From: Cryptomeria japonica
Taxonomy: Eukaryota; Streptophyta; Pinopsida; Cupressales; Cupressaceae
Direction: 5' to 3'
Length of the DNA stretch: 64,000 nt
NCBI RefSeq assembly: GCF_030272615.1
Contig: NC_081405.1
Location: 312,063,235 to 312,127,234 of the forward strand
Of this stretch, positions 44,517-56,998 are shown piece by piece (the stretch's first letter is position 1; every line of letters begins with the position of its first letter). The notes under the pieces were generated by a model, which worked only from the letters and a program-made list of their open reading frames with translations, did not search any database and was not told the origin of the DNA. Made by a program: the position numbers and the translations under genes.

Positions 44517-45465
44517 ATGATAGATCCTTTAGTTGAGTTATTGACTTCACACAACTATCACACCTGGAAGCCCCGCATCATGGGGATTCTCTGAGAATGA
44601 GGGTTGTGGTCTGGTTTGGATGAGGTTTAGCCTCTATTGCAATATCCTTATAAGCTTCTTCATTATAGAAACAAGATAGTTGATGTCATGGGTTTTCTCT
44701 TTTTGCGTCTCTCCGACAATCTTCTGTTTCACCTTGATGAGTTGCTCACTCCTTGTGCTATGTGTATGAAGTTTGAGTCTCTCTTTTGGAGGGTTAATGA
44801 GATTCAGGCATTATAGATTGAGGTAGAGTTGGTTTCCTTGTCACCTGATTCCTTTCCCACCATTGAGGGTTTTTTGAACAAGTTCAAGACTACCAGATCT
44901 TTTCTTCAGGGATGTGGAAAGATCAAGATAGATATAGAGTGCATTCACTTGATCCTTTCAAAGCTTCAGGGTCATTTTCAGTTTTTTGCCTTTGCTTTCT
45001 ACTCCACCATGGATGGCTTGGGCATGCTCATTTCACCATGCCTACCTTTGATGCCTTTTGTGAGTGTTTGTCTTGTGAGTAGTCTCATCTTTCTCAATTG
45101 GATCTGCTCTTAGGGTCCAAGAACAAAGCATTGGTTGCTCAATCCTCTAAGGAGAAACAAAAGCAGAAACCGAAGCCAAAGATGAATTCTGCATGTAGTG
45201 AGCATTCCTCCAAGCCACCTCCTAAGTCTAATTCTAAACAACCATTTCCTTCAAAACATCGGAAATCTTCATAGTCTGGTGAGTCTTCCTCCAAGACTAA
45301 GAATAAATTAGGAGACACTTGCAGTTTTTGTGGAAAGAAAGGACATCCAGTTTCAAGGTATTGGAAATGCTTAGAGGCTTTAGAGGAAGCCATGCAACAA
45401 CATCACATCTCCTCACCTCAGGCGTCTTCTCCTTCCATGGGGAAAGGTCATGCTCTCACTGCTTG
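44517..45465 (+). pseudogene. Copia-2 gag (broken)
   Basis: ATG 44517 opens MIDPLVELLTSHNYHTWKPR, the normal start of copia gag. Stops follow. FPTIEGFLNKFKTTRSFLQG and LSKLQGHFQFFA (44865-45000) are from the central gag domain. A Lys/Ser-rich linker leads to a zinc knuckle at about 45322-45366, CSFCGKKGHPVSRY, in which the last cysteine is Tyr. It would form the particle and bind RNA. Confidence 0.8.
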
Positions 45466-46680
45466 AGATTTGACCTATGGGTCCACATGGATACTAGATT
45501 ATGGTGTTTCTCACCATATGACTCACACTCAGCAGTTGGTTACTTCTCTTGCCTCTTGTGGTACTTCACAGATTGCAGTGGGCGACTCAGTTCAGCTTTT
45601 AGTCTTGGGTTCAAGTTCTGTCTCTTTGGATGGCAATACTCTACAGGATGTTTTGGTTGTCCTTGACATCTCGATGAACCTCCTATCCATTTATCAGATT
45701 TGTCATTCTGGCTCTAGTAAGACAATTGAGTTCTCACCACATGATGTGGTTATTCGGGACCTCCATGACTCTGATTTGGTTGTGGCTACTAGAGTGTTGA
45801 TACTGCCTCTTGTATATATAAATTTGATGGATTTGTGCCCTTTGCGGGTGCAGGTTTGTCTCTTATGGAACATGTAGATTTAGTGAGTAAGCTTTGGCAT
45901 GAGCATTTGGGCCTTGTCAATTATAGATATCTTCAACAGATGAGTACACAAGCACTTGTTCTTAAGCTCCCATAGATTTCCTGCACGGATGGTGTTTGTC
46001 ATGGTTGTGTGCTTAGAAAGCATCATAGACATTCCTTTTCAAATGGAAGATCCCCTTGTGCTTTGGCCAAGTATGTACTCACTTTTATTGATGAATTCTC
46101 CAAATGCACATGGGTGTACTTTCTTAAGTACAAGTTTGATGTCTTTGATTCATTTCAAATCTTCAATACATTTGTAGAGAAGCAATCTGGTTGTTCTATA
46201 CAATAGATACATATAGATAATGGGCAGGAGTGTGTGAATCAGGCTTTCAGAGATTTTTGAATTGAGCATGGTTTGCAGCATCAGTTTATTGTTCCCTATA
46301 CCCTCAGCAGAATGGTGTCACTGAGTGCAAGAACAAAAATTTACGGGAGATGGAGAATTGTATGATTCAGTCTAGGTCCATGGATTCATCTTTTTGAGTT
46401 GAGGAAGTCAATTGTGGCAACTATATTCAGAATCGGATGCCTCACAATGTGATTCGACATATGACTCTTGAGGAGGCTTGGTCTCATGACAAGCCTGATA
46501 TTTCTTTTTTCCAAGTGTTTGGCAATGAGGTATGGGATTTTATTCCTGATGCCTAGAGGAAAGCCATGGAGCGGAAGAGTCGACCCCTCATTTTTGTTGG
46601 CTACTGTGACTATGTTAAGGTGCACAGGTTGTTTGATCTTGATTCTAGAGAGGTCTTATTTCGATAGGATGTTCAGTTTG
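45466..46680 (+). pseudogene. Copia-2 protease and integrase (broken)
   Basis: The protease site is STWILDYGVSHHMTHTQQL (from about 45481), where D-S-G has become D-Y-G. VSLDGNTLQDVLVVLDISMN and LLSIYQICHSG follow. The gag-pre-integrase part is near 45880-46010 (LWHEHLGLVNYRYLQQM, DGVCHGCVLRKHHRHSF). The integrase core has TFIDEFSKCTWVYFLKYKFD (46080-46140) and HIDNGQECVNQAF (46210-46250), giving two of the D,D,E residues. The third region is out of phase near 46310-46330. Confidence 0.8.
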
Positions 46681-46689
46681 ATGATTGCC

Positions 46690-48480
46690 TTCCCACGGTG
46701 GATACCTTTACTCTAGTGTCTACTCCTTTGCCTACTCCTCACACTGCATCTCTTCAGGATTATTTTGAGGATGATTATGATGATGGTGTTGATGATCCAC
46801 TATCCCCACCTCCACCTGCTCCACCTCAAATGTCCAAGTGGGCTCACTTCCTCGTTGAGGCGATGGGTTCTATGACCGTTGATCCTTTAGATACTTGTCG
46901 CACCCGTTCTCATACTTTGGGTTCTAATTTTTTGAGTCATTCCATTTCAAATGATCCTCATAAGTTTTTAGAGGCTATAGGACACCCTGAGTGAGATTTT
47001 TCTATGGAGGAGGAGTATTCTTCTTTGATGAGGAATCATACTTGGGATCTTTGTCCTCTTCCTAAGGGAAGAAAGATGGTTAGCTATGGCTGGTTGTATC
47101 ACACTAATTATGCTGCTGATGGTTCCATTGATAAGTACAAAGCACATCTTGTTGCGAAGGGTTTCTCACAAGTTGAGGGCATTGATTACTTCAAGACCTT
47201 TTCCCCTGTCGCCAAGATGAACTCTATTTGCTTTGTACTATCTCTTGCCTCTTGTCGGGGATGGCCTATTTTTTAGATGGATGTGAAGAGTTCCTTCTTG
47301 CATGGGGACCTACAAGATAAAATCTACATGGAGCAGCCTTAGGGATTTGTGCAGGACAATTATTTGGTTTGCAGACTTCGATGTTCAGTGTATGGTCTCA
47401 AACAAATCCCTCGGACTTGGTATGAGAAGATGGATTCTTTCTTGCTCTCCACTAGTTTCACCCACAGTCATTCTGATCACACAGTGTATATTCAGCTACT
47501 TGAGGGTGAGATCCTAATTCTTGTGCTATATGTTGATGATGTCTTCATCACAGGTAGCTCATCCTCTATGATTCAACTTATTCAACGACCCTTGATAGAC
47601 CAGTTTGAGATGACAGATCTCAGTCTTTTGCACTATTTCCTTGGTCTTCAGGTGATTGAGTCTTCTGATGGGATCTACAATTACTAGTAGAAGTATGCTC
47701 TTGACATGTTTTGATGCTTTGGTATGTCTGATTGCAAGCCTTCTCCCACTCCTTTTCAGTGAGGGGTTGTTCTGATTACTACTTGTTCCACTCCTTCGGT
47801 AGATTCTACACTTTATAGGCAGTTGTTTGGCAGTTTGTTTTACCTAACTCACACCCATCCTAATCTTTCCTTTGCAGTTGGCCTTGTCTCTCGATTCTCC
47901 CATGATCCTCATGAGAGTCATTGGCAAACTGCCAAATATTTTTTGTGGCACATTCAGGGCTCTAGTTCTCATGGCATTCACTACACATCAGAGGAACCTC
48001 ACATTGTTGGCTACACTGACTTAGATTGGGCTGGTGATGTCAATGATCAAAAGTCTACTTCTTGCTTTGTTTTCTTTCTTGTCTCTTGTCCTCTCACATG
48101 GTCTTGCAAGAAGTATACTGCTCATGCATTATCATCTACAGAGGCTCAGTACTGAGCTATTGTGCTAGCCAGTTAGGAGATCTTATGGCTTCAACAGTTG
48201 ATGATTGAGTTTGGTTTTCCTTCTTATAGTCCCACTATTCTTTGGTGTGACAATCAGAGTGCTATTAATATTTCCCACAACCTGGTAGAGCATTAGTGGA
48301 TGAAGCACATTAAGCTTCACATGCATTTTATCCGCTAGTTGCTTCAGGATGGTTCTCTCATTCTAGAGTACATTCCCACTACTGAGTAGGTTGCAGACAT
48401 CTTCACAAAATCTTTTGCATCACTGCATTATCCTTAGTTGCGCTCTATGCTTAGGGTGAAGGAAGTTGGCCTTGGGGGGT
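46690..48480 (+). pseudogene. Copia-2 reverse transcriptase and RNase H (broken)
   Basis: RT: MEEEYSSLMRNHTWDLCPLP (47004 on), AHLVAKGFSQVEGIDYFKTF, MDVKSSFLHGDLQDKIYMEQ, YGLKQIPRTWYEKMDSF, then LYVDDVFITGSSSSM (catalytic YVDD intact, 47526-47570) and LHYFLGLQVIES. RNase H: GSLFYLTHTHPNLSFAVGLV (47829 on), YTDLDWAGDVNDQKSTSCFV, LSSTEAQY, WCDNQSAINISHN and a TExVADIFTKSFA end near 48380-48420. TAG stops at 47274, 47340, 47685, 47688, 48336 and 48387 fall at positions that are normally Gln. Confidence 0.85.
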
Positions 48481-48683
48481 CTTTATGAGGCCTTCCTTCC
48501 TTCTTTTTTCAACAACTTCTTTTAACTCTTTTTGGAGAGGAGTTTTTTCCCACTGGGTGTTCTCCTTTTTCTCCATTTCATAGAGATTTCATTGTATTTG
48601 GGTACCTGATCAGGCCTTTTTGCCAGGACCCATCTTTCCTACTTTTAGTAGTTGTTCTAGGTTTTAGCTTCTCGCCAAGTCTA

Positions 48684-48696
48684 GCTCAAGGGGGGG
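48684..48696 (+). other. Copia-2 polypurine tract
   Basis: GCTCAAGGGGGGG-type purine run directly before the right LTR. Confidence 0.7.
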
Positions 48697-49061
48697 TGTT
48701 AGAGTAATTGGGTCTTTACTTGATTAATTAAACAATATTTGTTTAATTATTTAAGTTCCCTATTATCTCTTTTTACACTTAAGCTAACATTAGGTGCATA
48801 ATAATTAATTCTTTTATTAATTATTATGTGCAAGCCTAGGTTTTCTCTTTTAGGGTTTCTTGACCTATTAGAGGTTATTTTTATTTTCCTTGTATTATTT
48901 ATCATATTACACATTCTGTGAATATTGAGCTCTCATCTTTTTTAGCATATTTTTTGTGTATTGCTTTTTTGTTATTTGCTTCCTTGCTTCTCCTTGTAAT
49001 AGGTTATTCAGCTTGCAGAGATCTTTAGGCTCCTGTGGTGTTGTATTTCTCAGCTCCCACA
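48697..49061 (+). repeat. Right LTR of Copia-2
   Basis: 365 bp, TGTTAGAGTAAT...CCCACA, equal in length to the left LTR. Confidence 0.92.
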
Positions 49062-49690
49062 CTCACCATGATCATTTGTAATATGCAAGAACCATCAGGT
49101 TGCCCAAAAGGTCATATAACACAAAGAATACCACGAGACCAATAAAATATTCAATAACACGCACCATGGTCAATGCAGACCACCAAAATGTATAGAAAAC
49201 GATCAGAGAAAATCAACAAGCAAGATGAATTCCTTTGCAATAACCACAACAACTCGGATAATAAGAATCATCATTGTTTCATCATCGACACTCAAGAACA
49301 CCAACAACATACTCAAAGATATGCTTGTGAAGATCCAAATCATGAACCACTCAAACTAAGGACACACATGAATATCCCAAACACTCTAAAATTTGCTCAA
49401 CATTATGAATCAATTTTGGAGCAATACAAACCAAAAATCACAACTCTGCAATATAGAACCAATAGAAATACCAATCAACACATTGGATCACATAACTCGA
49501 TCAAATCACCTGCCAGAACACTAAAACTCATATTGAATCAACTAGAGATAAGTATCTCAAAACCCATTAATCCACATCAGCATATCTGCAATAAATCACC
49601 CAAACCAATTCTCTGCAACACCGAAACATAGGAAATATAGGAATATGTTGACATCAATGACAAGAACACATTCCAACAACTCTAATGTCC
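49062..49690 (-). other. Putative upstream/LTR part of Copia-1 (far half)
   Basis: Low-complexity A- and C-rich on the plus strand. The plus ORF at 49173-49631 is Asn/His/Gln/Thr-rich and probably compositional. Confidence 0.35.
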
Positions 49691-50690
49691 AAAAGGTGAA
49701 ACTATGGATTTAGTGAAGCAATGGAGGCTAATTTTACATTGCGGATAAGAAAACAATTATGTCCTTTCTATGGGGAGGAAACTGAAAGAAGACTGAGGGG
49801 AATGTTCCTCTTTAATGATGAGCGCTTCATGAAATGTGTGCACCTCATTTTGGGCAATGCATTTGACTTGGTAAAATATAGATACAAAACAAGAATGGCC
49901 ATTTATTCTCTGATCATGGCATGGGGGTTGGAAGTGGGGGAGCTGCAAGACACGATGGGTGGGTTATGGAGGTGATCGTTCATAAGGGTTTATTTGGAGT
50001 GAATGGATTCCTTCCTCAAATGGGAATCTCCTAGTGAAGGATTTGACATTCGAGAAGGCTTGAAAGATGGTGAGCAGGGTGAAGGTGGGAATTTAATCCC
50101 CTTTGTTTGATGGCCACAAGGGTTGTGTAAAGTTTATCGCAGAGCCAAAGCCAAGCATGGCTGGGAGGCCTTAAAAATCTTGGTGTAGATTAAGGAATTG
50201 GAGGTAGTAATTGAATTAGCAAAGGCTGAAGCAAAAGCGGTGGGGTGTAGGATGCTATGACCGAGGAAGAGGAAGGCTTCAGAGATGCAAGAGGATGGTG
50301 GCAAAATGGGCACCTATCGTGGAAAAAGATAATTTATATTACAAACTCAGTTTATTTAGTTTGTTGTTCTTTGCATATGCAAGATTCATCCCCATTCTAA
50401 AACTTGTCATTTTTTGTATGGTACTAGTCCATGGGGTAGTTTTCATGGGTTAAAACAATTATGATAAGTGATTTTTTTTGCAAAAGCTTGATAATGATGG
50501 ATAGGGTGTTTTCATATGTGGTGGTACTGTGGTTGTTGGGTGGATATTTGGTTTAGCTTTTTGGACTTTTTTGGACTCTTTTGGAAAGTTTACTTCTTCT
50601 AAGATGTTATTGGAAAGTTTACTTCTTCTAAGATATTATTCTCTTTGAATATGAATAAAATAACATATTATTACCGAGCAAAAAAAATAA
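49691..50690 (+). other. Unrecognised retroposon-like segment with A-rich end
   Basis: Plus-strand composition looks formerly coding: a frame at 49721-49975 (84 codons, MEANFTLRIRKQLCPFYGEE...) is followed by broken frames to about 50330. The segment ends with AATAAAATAACATATTATT, then ACCGAGCAAAAAAAATAAAA, like a retroposed transcript. A 30-bp block (GGAAAGTTTACTTCTTCTAA plus GATRTTATT) is tandemly duplicated near 50583-50641. I do not recognise the protein. Confidence 0.35.
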
Positions 50691-51715
50691 AAATATAAGT
50701 GAATTTACAATAAAAAATTGATATAACTTGATTGTCCTCAATGGTATTATTTATTTATATTTTATAAATTACTATTAAAATATAAATAATTTATATTAAA
50801 TTTCAAATATTACACCACAAAACTAGACAAATATTGTTAAAAATTAAATTTTAAATATTATTATGACTAATAAAAAATTATTAATCAAAAATATTATAAA
50901 TATTCAAACATAAAAATATTAGAAATAGATCATTGCATGACTAGGTAGTTAGATCAAGATGCTCATTCACATTAACTTCGCAACCCCACCTGCACACATG
51001 GCACATGGGACCTACTGAAGTCAACCTCTTATTAAGTGGACCAATAAGATTCTGCATGCTAGAGGTCAAAGCACACGTAAAATAAGGTTGGACAAATCCA
51101 TCCTCCTCGTAAGACACAGTATTGAGTGGTCACCTCCTATTTTTTCGATGGCCCAAATCATTACGCAATTGCGTGATTAATCAAAGCTACTCACCGAAAC
51201 TAACTCTGCTTGCATGGGTCCTACCAACAGTGATGACATATTATTGGAAAACTAAATGAATGACATGTGGAAAGCTACATAACATGGATAGGATGTGGGT
51301 CCAACATGCTCATCTCCTAAGTGTGATAATGTGCAACTGACTTTTGTAAGATCAATGGCTAGGATTTGCATGCAATTGCAGAGATAGCTAGAAGTGCTCG
51401 ACGAAGCTAACTCTGTAGTGCCAAAGGGTTTTATAAACTATGACAAATAAAAAATAATAAAATTAAAGATATTAAACCAGTACACGTTCTTGTAATTTGA
51501 ATTTACCATTGTAAGGGTTTATGCTTTAGGATAATCTACATGAGCTATAGTTGCATTTGTTACATTAATCATTGATTTCTCTATGTCTTTCAATTTCATG
51601 AGCCTAATTGAGAGTTGTAGAGTGAATCATTTTAAGTTTTATTTTGAAACCCTAGCTAGTACCTATATTTGTTTATATAAACCTTAACTCTAATAATTGC
51701 CAACAATAAAATTTT
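50691..51715. other. Spacer without a recognised gene
   Basis: AT-rich with a more GC-balanced middle (50940-51430). It contains the 12-bp palindrome ACGCAATTGCGT near 51163-51174 and two similar ACTAACTCTG/GCTAACTCTG blocks (near 51200 and 51405). No gene. Confidence 0.45.
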
Positions 51716-52713
51716 TCACTTACAGGTGAGGGTCCCATTCAGAATATAACCCCTGGGATAGGTAGGAGTAGGTGCAACTAGCACCTTAGCTGGGCCACTA
51801 GAAAATATAAAAAATCTAAGTACCAAGTTTTCTGATTTTGTTTCTTCGAAATCTAAGAAACCCAAATCTGGAAAATGGGGGGCCAATAAAGATAGTAAGT
51901 AGAGGATTGGAATTGAAATCCCTATAGAAATTGATCCTGCAAAATAGGGGAGGGTTGTCATTAACTCAAATTTGGATAAATGTATTTCCTTTATGGCCAA
52001 TAGTCAGTTGGTTTGTCAATGGAAGATGGGCATGGAGATTGAAGTGTTAAAAGAGGGTATAAAGGGTATTATAGATACTTTTACAGACAACCCTGGACCC
52101 AGTAATATGGAGAAACTCCTCTAGTTGACCCAGAAAGTTAGAGAGGATGTGGACAAGATGAACTCAAATTATTAAAGAAAAATATGTAATCTCGAGGTTA
52201 GCTTGGAATAAATTAAAGGAAGTCTGAAAAATCTGGTAGAGATTAGCAAGGCCACCATGAATAATAGTTTTGAAGGTTTGATGAGGGTCAATTATATGAT
52301 TATGGATTACAGGGTTGATCCCATTGCCAGTGTGACTCCTTCGGATTCCAAGAAGAAAAAGAAAGTGCAGGGTGCAAGTGGCCAGATTTCTCATTCCCAT
52401 ACTACAACACATCTGTGTATCCATACCAAGAGAAAGAACTAGGAGCAAGGTAATTCTAGATTTATCATGGATGAGTTGGAGACTATCAACAAGAAAGTTA
52501 TTCAGAAGAATGCAAATATGTTGCATTCTTATCAATAGGTCTCTATTTATTTTGGTTTTAGTCTATTTTGGGTTTTAGGTTGTTTTGTGGGCTTGGCCCA
52601 AGATGGTTTAGCTTTTGTTGTTGGTTCTTTACTTTGATGTTTATTCCCTCATTTGTTGTAAAACTTTTGGGTTTCGGGTCCCTATAAAGCCCATTTACCT
52701 TAATAAAAAATAT
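51716..52713 (+). mobile_element. 5'-truncated LINE 3' fragment of the LINE-A lineage
   Basis: Matches LINE-A from about 5428 to its end: GGTGAGGGTCCCATT at the start, the ORF3 tail in decayed form (e.g. KATMNNSFEGLMRVNYMI at about 52250-52300), and the terminus GGGTTTCGGGTCCCTATAAA, then GCCCATTTACCTTAAT and AAAAAA. TAAAATTTT at 51707-51715 and 52714-52722 may be a short TSD. Confidence 0.85.
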
Positions 52714-55471
52714 TAAAATTTTATATCAATTTTAATCTCATTCTTCTAATTAAATAGTTTTTTTTCTTTTTAAAAGTAAATCACTAGGTAAGGCTACCAC
52801 CCATATGACATCTCACACTTCACTTCAGCTAAAATAAAATCTCATAAATCATTTGACCAATTTTTTTTGATAAGTTAATAGCCAGGTATGGCCAACATCC
52901 ATTATATTAAGATAACATTAAAAATAAAGATATGGTAGTATTTGGCTTGTAGCCAAAAATATATTCCTGATAGCATTTCCAATGATCATTGATCACACTA
53001 CGTGGTATGTCTAGTAGTGACAAAAAATATTGCACAAGTACTTAACAAGATAACTTAACAACACATAACCCGGTACCCACAATATAAAATTCAAAACAAA
53101 ACGAAGAAGTTGCACCATACTTTAGGACTAGGAGACATTCTGAGCCCAACTTGGCGCTTCACATTCCTCCTTCATTCTGTCTTGCCTAATTTTCTTGGCT
53201 TGTAAGATGAGCAAGCAGTCTTGTCCATAGTTAGCATGAGCTTCGCTTGCTGCAATTTCCTCCAGACCGCATTATCATCTGCAATCCATTACTCTCTCTT
53301 CCCCAACTACAACCCCCCTACAATCTTAGCTGCATCCACCTCAACATTTTTTAGCTTCATCTTTCAACCCTTTAGTGGCCAAGTAGTCCTAATGCTATTC
53401 ATCTCCTCATGTTCCTTGATTTTGGCTACATATACTAGGAAATTGATACTACATAGTATATCACTCCTCTACCTGTATAGCAACTAGGCATCTTGTGTTT
53501 GCACAATCAAAAATTTAGAAACGCTCCCAATGTATTATTTCTATGGGAGGGGAATCAAAAGGTTCACATCCACATTGTCGATCAACTCATCATTTTCGCA
53601 CAAATATGCATGCTTGAATAGCATCTAGGTGAGTTTTCTTCACTCACTCCTTGGAAACCCTCATATATAACACCATGGTAAGAAAAAAGGTCGAAATGTC
53701 CAAATTGACCCTATGCTTGTGTTTTTTCATCAGAAACTCTAACCCCAATGTTGTCTTGACCGCAGACATTATGCACTGGTGGTCATTCACCATGACCCCC
53801 CCCAACCATTTATCAGTGACATCACCTACAAACATTGTCTGTTGTTTCATTGCCCTAATCATAATCGAAATGTCCACCACTCCCACCTTTGTGTTTCCAA
53901 CTTGACCATATAATGTGAAAATATGGTAATACCCCAATGCCCAATTTAAAGGCATTTGATCGGCTTCATCATAAATGTCTCATTAAATGCACACTTACCA
54001 AAACTTTCCTTTTGTAATATATAGACAAAACCAAATATCCTTAATATTACGATTCATTAATCATGTAATATCTTAGCAACAATATAGTAGTTTATTTACT
54101 AAGTAATTGAAAAACTACTAATAGAAAGTGCACATTCTAATTTCTTTCACTGTGAAACCACCCTACACAAATAGACCTAAGAAAATTTTAGAATCCTTCT
54201 TTACGACCTTGGTATTCCTTTTATAATCATAAGGAATGCTACAAGCTACCTGTCGTTTACAAGAATGTTTAACATGTATTGCATGTATATGATGTTGTAA
54301 AACTACTAGGCTAGTATAAATGAAAGCTTTGGTGCCAAGACACATAAAGATTCCATGAATGTGAACTACCTTACAAAGCATGTCACTATTGCACATTAGT
54401 GGTTATTGATGTAGAGGATGCAAGAATATAAGATTCACATTGCATTTCCTAGTAGGAGAGAACTTTGAGAGTTTTGATCTAGCACGTATTCTTGACTCCA
54501 AAACCACATCTCTAGTGTTTTCATGTAGCTTTCTCTCGACATTCTACCCATTACAAGGGGGAAATGGTTATTGCCAGAGAGATTGAAATTATTTGCAACT
54601 ACAGATGAAGCTTGTAGTTGCACTCAAGCCTTTTAAAATCCCTCCAGTTATCTTTGGCTATTTTAAAATCCCTTCGGCTACAAGGTAAGTCATCAATCTA
54701 CTTTATTTCATGACATCTGCAAACCTTCACCCATATCTCCTTGTGCCAAAATGCATCTACATCTTCTATGCACTTCATTTAAAAACCTCTGCAAGCAAGG
54801 CAACATCACTTCCTAAAAACATATCTTAATAAATATGCTTATCTTCTACTTTCTGAAATGCAACATGGCAATAATATAACTTGTATCTTCTATATTCTGA
54901 AATGCAGAATGCGAGTAATGACCCTATTTCTTGATTTGCCAAGTGGTGGCAACTCAGTATCTGGTCTATAATTTGGATTATTGGACATACTATATTGATA
55001 TGTGTGAGATGTACTTTTCTGTCATTTCTTGATATAAAATATATCACAAGCAAGCTTTCATTCCAATAGTCCTAACAGCTGTCAACACAGATTAATATTG
55101 GCAGCTTCTCATTGAATATGAAATCTACCCTATCCTCTATATTTTTCTTCCTCTACAGGCATAGTGTTTTCTATGCAAAAAGGATACATGCGAAAAATAA
55201 GTTTTCTAAAAGATTTCATACTGAAAAACATTGGCCGATGTAATTATTATTTTCTCCCAAACATAATGAAAGATGTGCCTTAATTTTTTTTAATTTTTTT
55301 TTTTCAAAAAGAATGAAAATCTTGTCTTAATTTTCGTACAATTCTTACTCAACTCAGGAAAAATTCACCAACTAAATTTAATATTTTTTCCTTATTAAAA
55401 AAAAATCACCAAGATTTTACACCTTTACCCAAGAGGTTTAAGTTATCCCTCAAGAAAATCGAGAAGAAATC
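52714..55471. other. Spacer with decayed minus-strand coding remnants
   Basis: Two T-run-headed segments (near 52750 and 52861) share a T-run, AGTTAATAGCCAGGTATGGC-like sequence and look like 3' ends of minus-strand retroposons. A minus ORF at 53644-53955 (103 codons, GYYHIFTLYGQVGNTKVGVV...) and its decayed surroundings suggest an old gene or element I cannot name. Nothing else is recognised. Confidence 0.35.
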
Positions 55472-55570
55472 ATGAAAGATTTGAGATTGTCGGACCAGGA
55501 TAAATCGAATACACCTCCGCATAATCCTGCTCAGCTCAGGTTTGGCAATGACGCCCACGACATATGGTAA
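55472..55570 (+). CDS. Small 32-codon ORF, possible first exon
   Basis: ATG 55472 to TAA 55568-55570. The peptide has an acidic/polar start (MKDLRLSDQDKSNTPPH) and ends FGNDAHDIW. It is more GC-balanced than its flanks, and the ATATG-GTAATC sequence near its end would serve as a splice donor. Not recognised. It could be a host exon or chance. Confidence 0.25.
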   Translation: MKDLRLSDQDKSNTPPHNPAQLRFGNDAHDIW

Positions 55571-56998
55571 TCACATTTTATCTGCGATTCGCAGATGACC
55601 CAAAACATAAACAATTTAGGATATATTTCATTTGTTGCCTCATCTTTATTCGGCATATTCGAATATATTTTTATACATGAATTCCGGAAGACCTTCAATT
55701 TGGAGTTTTTGTGCTACCTGTTCACCGATTCTCTTTTGACGGAGCTTTTTGAGAACTCTGGTGGAAGGATGAGTTCATCTTCAAATTGGATCTTTTCAAT
55801 AAATATTAATCTATGTTCTTTTGGACAAATTCTTTTAGTTTATATCATATGGAATACCACTATTTGTCCTTTGAAGTCTTAGCTATGATATACATTTTAA
55901 CAAGACTTTAAATTATAGTTAGTATATGAATATTATAGAGAGACTGATTTAAATCTTACATTTCCATTAGGTAGTGAATGATTTAAATAAATATCAATTT
56001 TAAAAGGTTGGTATCTTTTATGTCGAAGATTTCTTTTATTTTTATAAAATTTTAATTCCATTTTATTAGTTCATATTTATAAAGAATGGAATATTGTTGT
56101 TCATTGTTTGGTCAAATAGGCTTCTCTTTTTAAGGTCATTTTCTTCAATTCAATCTTTATAGTTACTTTAGTTGGCACATAATGATCTACTTGATTATCT
56201 TGATCCTTTTCTCATTAGGATTTTATATTTTTATTGAATTATTTGTCTCCCTAAATATTTAATTAATGTAAATATTTATGCTTAAAAATAAAATCGTCTA
56301 AAATGTTTGACCTTTTGAAAATAGTATTTTATAAATGTAATTAATAAAATATTTTTAATAGCTAAAAATTACTAACCAAGTCGTCTTGAACCAAAATATA
56401 CCTTCCAAACTAAAAATATACATGTTGATCCACTCTGAGAGAAAGAGGGGACCAAAACACATTTTTGAAAGATCAATTGAGTGATCCGCAATCACTAGAA
56501 CATACCCAACAATATATACACATGATACAAATGTATATAAGAAATTAATGACCAACACATACTTTCCAATACAAATGACTCCAATCCGAATCTCCACACG
56601 CTATGGTGAGACCCATAACATATCAAACAAGTTCCCATAAATCATATCCATATCGAATGATAGGTCAAACATAGAATATCACAGCCAGCAACACACAATG
56701 TCGCAACTCCCAGAGAACACAAATATGTTTTCAAACGACACAACTATCATATTCATATACCAAAACCATAACCATAACCAATAGAGATAATAATAATACT
56801 CAACATAAATATCACATTTTAGACCTAAACACTTCTAAGACAAATAATAGAACAACTACATAAGCAACATAGAAAGATAACTCTACACCATAGACATTTT
56901 GGACCAATCAGAAACAACAAGTTTGACATCAATGACAAAAACAGTAACATATCAACACATACTTCCAACAGACACAAAATTTCTAGGAGGAAACAAAA
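55571..56998. other. AT-rich spacer without a recognised gene
   Basis: The frame at 55595-55882 is hydrophobic/Phe-Ile-rich and looks compositional. Nothing is recognised up to LINE-F. Confidence 0.45.

Larger units (their letters stand above)
42847..49061 (+). mobile_element. Copia-2, full-span Ty1/copia retrotransposon (decayed)
   Basis: 6.2 kb with two 365-bp LTRs, an initiator-Met-type PBS at 43212, gag-protease-integrase-RT-RNase H in copia order, and a polypurine tract at 48684-48696. Flanks CTCAT (42842-42846) and CTCAC (49062-49066) fit a mutated 5-bp TSD. The left LTR starts TA instead of TG. Many frames are broken, often where TAG stands in place of a conserved Gln. Confidence 0.92.

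Noticed and set aside
49173-49631. 152-codon plus-strand frame between Copia-2 and the next segment
   Set aside because: Asn/His/Gln/Thr-rich low complexity, antisense to the likely Copia-1 upstream region.
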